A stretch of 64,000 nt of DNA, taken from positions 1 to 64,000 of the forward strand of contig WVYX01000306.1 of NCBI GenBank assembly GCA_011772755.1, written 5' to 3'. Shown here piece by piece: positions 59,550 to 64,000 of the stretch. Origin of the DNA: Gemmatimonadales bacterium. GTDB taxonomy: Bacteria; Gemmatimonadota; Gemmatimonadetes; Gemmatimonadales; GWC2-71-9. The translations under genes and the position numbers were made by a program. The notes beneath the pieces were generated by a model. That model was not told where the DNA came from. It did no database searches and saw nothing but the letters and a program-made list of their open reading frames with translations. How positions within the stretch are numbered: the first letter of the stretch is position 1; each line of letters begins with the position of its first letter.

Positions 59550-59993
59550 ATGCAGACGAGTGTCATCGGCCGCATCGCATTGTTCGGCCTGCCGGCACTG
59601 GTGGTCCTCCTGGCACCAACGCCGTCCGGTTCGGCTGAGCCATCGGAACGGATCATCCGCATTGAGGCTAGCAGTTTTGCCTACAAGCCCGCCCTGATTG
59701 CCGTCGCCCAGGGCGATCACATCACCATCGAATTGGTTGCCACCGATGTCGTGCACGGCCTGCACGTCGACGGCTACGATCTCTCCGTCACTGCCGATCC
59801 CGGGCAGACGCAGCGCCTCACTTTCGTCGCCGACCGACAAGGGACGTTCCGGATCCGCTGTTCCGTTCCGTGCGGTCCGCTGCATCCCTTCATGATTGGC
59901 AAGTTGAAGGTCGGCACCAACTGGCTGCTGTGGCGAGCGGTGGCGCTCGCGCTCCTGGCAGCCATGGCGGGAGTAGTAGGGTTTCGGCAGTGA
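59550..59993 (+). CDS. Secreted cupredoxin with CuA-type motif (CoxB-like)
   Basis: DVVHGLHV and CSVPCGPLHPFM (CxxxCxxxHxxM), C-terminal TM. Confidence 0.82.
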   Translation: MQTSVIGRIALFGLPALVVLLAPTPSGSAEPSERIIRIEASSFAYKPALIAVAQGDHITIELVATDVVHGLHVDGYDLSVTADPGQTQRLTFVADRQGTFRIRCSVPCGPLHPFMIGKLKVGTNWLLWRAVALALLAAMAGVVGFRQ

Positions 59994-61354
59994 CACGCCG
60001 GGATCTCACGCATTTCCGGCTCATCAAGACCGTGCTGCACCGCCGGGGGCCGCAGTTCGCCCTGACCGCGCTCGCGCTTGGTGGGTTCGTACTGGCGATC
60101 GTGTCCGGCCTGGCCGGAACGCCGGTGGGCAGCCGCAACTTCGGGATCGTCGCGGTGTGGATCGCATGGTGGGCGGTGTTGATGCTCGTAGCGGTCCCGC
60201 TCTTCGGCCGCGGTTGGTGCAGTATCTGTCCGATCCCCGCCCCCGGAGATTGGCTGCAACGCGGTGCGCTCCTCCAACCGGCGACCCGTGGGCTTGGGCT
60301 GGGACGCCGCTGGCCCCGGGCGACGCGAAACATGTGGCTGCAGAACGCCGCGTTTGCCGTTCTCGCGCTCTTCAGCGTGGTCATCCTCACGCAGCCCATC
60401 GTCACGGCAGTCGTGTTGCTGGCACTCCTCTTCCTGGCTGTTGGCGCTAGCCTGATTTTCGAGCGGCGCGCCTTCTGTCGCTACCTGTGTCCGGTCGGTG
60501 GGTTCGTCGGTCTGTATTCCCAACTGGCGCCCGTAGAGCTCCGAGTGAAGGACAGGGCCGTTTGCGCGGCGGACCGTCAAAAGAGCTGCTACACCGGGAA
60601 CGCGGCAGGCTGCGGATGCCCCTGGCTGGTGTACCCCGGCGCACTGGAGAAGAACACCTACTGCGGTCTGTGTCTCGAGTGCCTGCGAACCTGCCCGCAC
60701 GACAACATTGCGGTGAACTGGCGCAGCGTGGGCGCAGACCTGTTGCAGCCGAGAGGCCGGAGACTGGACGAAGCGTTCAAAGCGCTCATCATGCTCGGCA
60801 GCGCCATCGTGTATGCCGCGGTGATGCTGGGACCGTGGGGTACCCTGAAATCCGCCGCTTACAACATCGGGTCCGGAACCTGGCTGATCTACGCGCTGGG
60901 CTTCCTTGCTTTCGTCTTCGTAGTGCTGCCAGGCGCGTTTCTTTTCACGGTGCACGCCGGGCGGAAGCTCGCCAGGTCAGCGGTCCCCCTCCGGAGGGCC
61001 TTCGTCCACTTCGCCTATGCCCTGATCCCTCTCGGCCTGGCTGCCTGGGTCGCGTTCACCCTCTCGTTCGTCTTCGCGAACCTTTCATATGTGTGGCCCG
61101 TGCTTTCCGACCCCATGGGCTGGGGCTGGGATCTGGTGGGAACTGCTGGAGACTCCTGGACCCCGTACCTCACCCAAGTGGTCCCCGCGCTACAGACCGG
61201 TGTGCTCCTGGGCGGATTGCTTTGGAGCGGCGTGACGGTCCGGCGCATCGCTCTGGAGGGGCGGTCACAGCACCCCGTCTTCCCGCTGACCTTGCCGGTG
61301 ATGGCATTCTGCCTGGTGATCACGCTGGGGTTGCTGGGACTCCTGGTGGGATGA
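59990..61354 (+). CDS. NapH/NosR-like polytopic 4Fe-4S protein
   Basis: GRGWCSICPIPAPGD, FCRYLCPVGGFVGLYSQL, YCGLCLECLRTCPHDNI; GTG overlaps upstream stop. Confidence 0.82.
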   Translation: MTRRDLTHFRLIKTVLHRRGPQFALTALALGGFVLAIVSGLAGTPVGSRNFGIVAVWIAWWAVLMLVAVPLFGRGWCSICPIPAPGDWLQRGALLQPATRGLGLGRRWPRATRNMWLQNAAFAVLALFSVVILTQPIVTAVVLLALLFLAVGASLIFERRAFCRYLCPVGGFVGLYSQLAPVELRVKDRAVCAADRQKSCYTGNAAGCGCPWLVYPGALEKNTYCGLCLECLRTCPHDNIAVNWRSVGADLLQPRGRRLDEAFKALIMLGSAIVYAAVMLGPWGTLKSAAYNIGSGTWLIYALGFLAFVFVVLPGAFLFTVHAGRKLARSAVPLRRAFVHFAYALIPLGLAAWVAFTLSFVFANLSYVWPVLSDPMGWGWDLVGTAGDSWTPYLTQVVPALQTGVLLGGLLWSGVTVRRIALEGRSQHPVFPLTLPVMAFCLVITLGLLGLLVG

Positions 61355-62367
61355 ATCCGGAACGCACTGCCCGCGTGCTGGTGTTCGCGCTGGCCCTGGC
61401 GCTGCCACTCGGCGTGCTACTGACGCGATGGGCGGGGATCCCTCGGCAAGGCGGTGAATGGATTGAAATCCACGGCAGGATGTCAGATGACGGCGGCTGG
61501 ACGCCCGACGAGATCACCGTCGATGTGGGCGAGGTGCTGCATCTGCGGTTGACGTCCGATGACGTGGTGCACGGCTTTGCAATCGGTCAGAGCAACTTCG
61601 AGGCCGTGGACGTAATGCCGGGGGAGGTCACCCAGGCCACCGTCACTCTTGAGCAACCAGGCAGGTACGTCTTCTACTGCACACGCTGGTGTGGCGTGAA
61701 CCATTGGCGCATGCGGGGGACCATCGACGTCCGCGGGGAGACCAGCGAACCGGATACGGCTATGTCTCCTCTCTACCAGTCACTCGGCATTGACCTGGAG
61801 GCGCCCCATCCCGCCGACGTCGCCCCCCCCGACGACCCTCCGTCCTCACATCGAGGAGCGAATCTCGGCGTGCCCATTCCCGATCGCTTCTTGACGGCAG
61901 CGTACTATCGGGCCCACAGCCCGGGCGAGACGTGGCACTCCCTGCGCGCGGAGGCGGCGGCACACCAGCTGACAGACGAAGAAGTGTGGGACCTGGTCGC
62001 ACTGGTGTGGGCGTCTAACGCGACCCCCTCCGCCATCGAAGAAGGCGGCCGGCTCTACGCCAGTAATTGCGCCGCTTGCCACGGGGAACGCGGTGCCGGC
62101 GATGGCGTGATGGCGCGGGCGTTGGCGAACGGCGCCGCGGCCAGACTCGAAGATCGCGACCCGTCCCCGGCCAATTTTACCGACGCGGTGCAGATGCTCG
62201 GTGCCACTCCGGCGTTGTTGCAGGGAAAGATCATTCGGGGAGGCATGGGCACCGGTATGCCAAACTGGGGACCGATCTTAACCGACGCCGAGACCTGGGC
62301 GCTGGTTGCTTATCTGTGGAGGTTTCAGTTCGGACCAGCAAACACCGGGCCCGATACAGCAAGATAG
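61351..62367 (+). CDS. CuA cupredoxin fused to cytochrome c
   Basis: ATG at 61351 overlaps upstream stop; DDVVHGFAI, CTRWCGVNHWRM; NCAACHGERGAGDG heme site. Confidence 0.85.
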   Translation: MNPERTARVLVFALALALPLGVLLTRWAGIPRQGGEWIEIHGRMSDDGGWTPDEITVDVGEVLHLRLTSDDVVHGFAIGQSNFEAVDVMPGEVTQATVTLEQPGRYVFYCTRWCGVNHWRMRGTIDVRGETSEPDTAMSPLYQSLGIDLEAPHPADVAPPDDPPSSHRGANLGVPIPDRFLTAAYYRAHSPGETWHSLRAEAAAHQLTDEEVWDLVALVWASNATPSAIEEGGRLYASNCAACHGERGAGDGVMARALANGAAARLEDRDPSPANFTDAVQMLGATPALLQGKIIRGGMGTGMPNWGPILTDAETWALVAYLWRFQFGPANTGPDTAR

Positions 62368-62427
62368 CCTGTGTGGGCGCCGCAGACCGCCCGATCACCC
62401 GTTGCGCACCCCCACAGGTGACTATCC

Positions 62428-62886
62428 TCAGCTCGCCTTACTCACGACGATCTGGTCCCCTCGAGGGTTGACAACGTAGGGTTCCAGCGGCCTGGGGGGA
62501 GGGCCGCCCACATTTATCCCGTTCAGGTCGAAGTGCCCGTTGTGACATGCGCACCAGATGTGACCGAGATCGGCACGGTACTGGACGATGCAACCGAGGT
62601 GGGTGCAGACCGCCGAGAAGGCTCGCAGTTCTCCCGACGGTGTCCGGATCAGGATCCCGGGCCGGCTACCGAACTTGAAGAGCTGTCCAGTGTTCGGCGC
62701 CACCTCCTGGGGTTTGAGCGAGAGCGTTACTGCCGCCGCTGTGGATTCCCCGGCTCCGGGCGGAATCACGTACCGGATCGCCGGGTACAGCGCCGCAAGG
62801 ACGAGCCCGCCAACGCTGGTCCCAAGCAAGCGATTGAGGAATCCCCTGCGTGAACGATTGCTACCTCGCGGCTGCTCGGCCACCAC
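62428..62886 (-). CDS. Rieske 2Fe-2S protein with Tat-like signal
   Basis: SRRGFLNRLLG; CTHLGC...CACHNGHFD; start codon uncertain (ORF opens to 63039). Confidence 0.88.
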   Translation of the reverse strand: MVAEQPRGSNRSRRGFLNRLLGTSVGGLVLAALYPAIRYVIPPGAGESTAAAVTLSLKPQEVAPNTGQLFKFGSRPGILIRTPSGELRAFSAVCTHLGCIVQYRADLGHIWCACHNGHFDLNGINVGGPPPRPLEPYVVNPRGDQIVVSKAS

Positions 62887-63234
62887 GAACCTCCCTCCTG
62901 TACCCGCGGCCGCGGTCAGCCAGTGGCGTTTGCTGGGACTGGTGTTTCGCCTCCGCAGCTCGACTGAGCTCGAGGGGCGACCTCGATCCGGCGCGCCCCT
63001 CGGGCTGCGAGGTGGCTGGATGCCGCGGCGCGGCTCCAAGAGCCCAGTGACGCAGCATTCGTGCCGGCGGAAGGGCAGCTTTTCGCTGGGCAGTGGCGTG
63101 GGGCTAGTGGATGAGCGGGCGGCGAGAGGTGGGTGCTCTCACCCTGTGACTGGGGCCGGTGCCGCACGACTGCCCAAGCTGTGGCTCGCTCCGGGCGAGG
63201 TCCGCCGGGGGGACGACGACAGCACCGGGCGGCT

Positions 63235-64000
63235 TCAGGACCGCTCGCCTGTGAGCTCGTACTTCTCTAGCCGGTAGCGCAAGGTATCCCGTGTCAGTCC
63301 GAGCAGGGCCGCAGCGCGCGTCTTGTTACCCTGCGTCTGTTGCAGCGCCTGCCCGATCAGGTCCTTCTCGAGCCGCTCGAGATCCACACCGCCGGGCGGC
63401 AACTTGTAGCCGGGAAAGAGATCGGCCGCTCGGCTCCCTAGTCGCAGCTCATCAGGCAAGTGCTCCGGCAAGATGACGGAACTCTCCTCCAGAATTACAG
63501 CACGTTCGACCACATTACGCAGCTCCCGCACGTTGCCCGGCCAGGCGTACCGCTCGAGCATTCGCAGCGCCTCTTTGGAAATCGTCCGCGCGGGCCGCCG
63601 CATGGTCGTCGTCATCTTCTCCAGGAAAAACTTCGCGAGAGGGTCAACATCCTCGGACCGCTCCCGTAGCGGCGGGATGACGATCGGTACCACGTTCAAG
63701 CGATAGAACAGGTCACGCCGGAACGAGCCATCGCGAACCGCCGCGTCCAGGTCACGATTAGTAGAGGCCACAATCCGAACATCCACACTGATATCGCGCA
63801 CACCACCTACGCGCTTGAATGTCCGCGTCTCAATGAAGCGGAGCAGCTTGGCTTGGGCGCCGGCCGGCAGATCCCCGATCTCGTCCAACAGCACTGTTCC
63901 CCGATCGGCCAGTTCCAGGAGCCCTTGCTTGCGCTCCCGCGCATCCGTGAACGCCCCTTTCTCGTGACCGAAGAGCTCCGACTCGAGGAGTGTCTCGGGC
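63235..64000 (-). CDS. Sigma-54-dependent transcriptional regulator, partial at window edge
   Basis: Translation past ORF start gives LLESELFGHEKGAFTDARERKQGLLELADRGTVLLDEIGDLP; C-terminal Fis-type HTH NKTRAAALLGLTRDTLRYRLEKYEL. Confidence 0.9.
   Translation of the reverse strand, partial: PETLLESELFGHEKGAFTDARERKQGLLELADRGTVLLDEIGDLPAGAQAKLLRFIETRTFKRVGGVRDISVDVRIVASTNRDLDAAVRDGSFRRDLFYRLNVVPIVIPPLRERSEDVDPLAKFFLEKMTTTMRRPARTISKEALRMLERYAWPGNVRELRNVVERAVILEESSVILPEHLPDELRLGSRAADLFPGYKLPPGGVDLERLEKDLIGQALQQTQGNKTRAAALLGLTRDTLRYRLEKYELTGERS

Noticed and set aside
60487-61350. N-terminal part of ORF 60487-62367
   Set aside because: Out-of-frame overlap with the NapH/NosR-like gene; the real gene starts at ATG 61351.
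1-64000. CRISPR arrays, rRNA and tRNA genes
   Set aside because: No regularly spaced direct repeats, rRNA stretches or convincing tRNA T-loops noticed by eye; a proper tRNAscan/Infernal run was not possible.

Overview
64 kb of high-GC bacterial chromosome. Gene content and architecture suggest a Gemmatimonadota-like or other uncultured soil/sediment bacterium, but this is inference. Calls come from reading the supplied ORFs plus manual translation; no searches were run. The first ~37 kb holds: DUF488 and ArsN2-like genes, a MacA-like adaptor with two FtsX/MacB-type permeases, uridine kinase, two tandem TonB-plug-like lipoproteins, a BlaI/BlaR1-like pair whose M56 protein carries a ~38-aa solenoid repeat, M1 and M16 peptidases, a GH84-like protein, a large PAS hybrid kinase, AmmeMemoRadiSam B, a DUF411 protein, a CcmF/CcmH module, a Cu-type P-ATPase and a two-component pair. 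From ~39 to 63 kb lies an accessory metal/redox region with duplicated HMA, YHS and isoprenylcysteine-methyltransferase-like genes, a His-rich small protein, RnfA/RnfE without the rest of Rnf, FTR1 fused to cytochrome c, CuA cupredoxins, a NapH/NosR-like ferredoxin and a Rieske protein. The most notable observation is at 59008-59466. A PCYCGC-family lipoprotein is interrupted by an in-frame TGA exactly where relatives have the first Cys of a CxxC. The TGA is followed 21 nt later by a stem-loop that fits bacterial SECIS geometry, making it a candidate undescribed selenoprotein with a UxxC motif. Other notable points: an in-frame amber in a DUF5676 gene; a minimal rnfE-rnfA-Cys-rich small ORF unit; a repeated palindrome plus MAxCxCI start module; modular intergenic stutter-repeat hairpins; a duplicated antisense methyltransferase fragment; and an F420-reductase-like protein that seems to lack an internal block.
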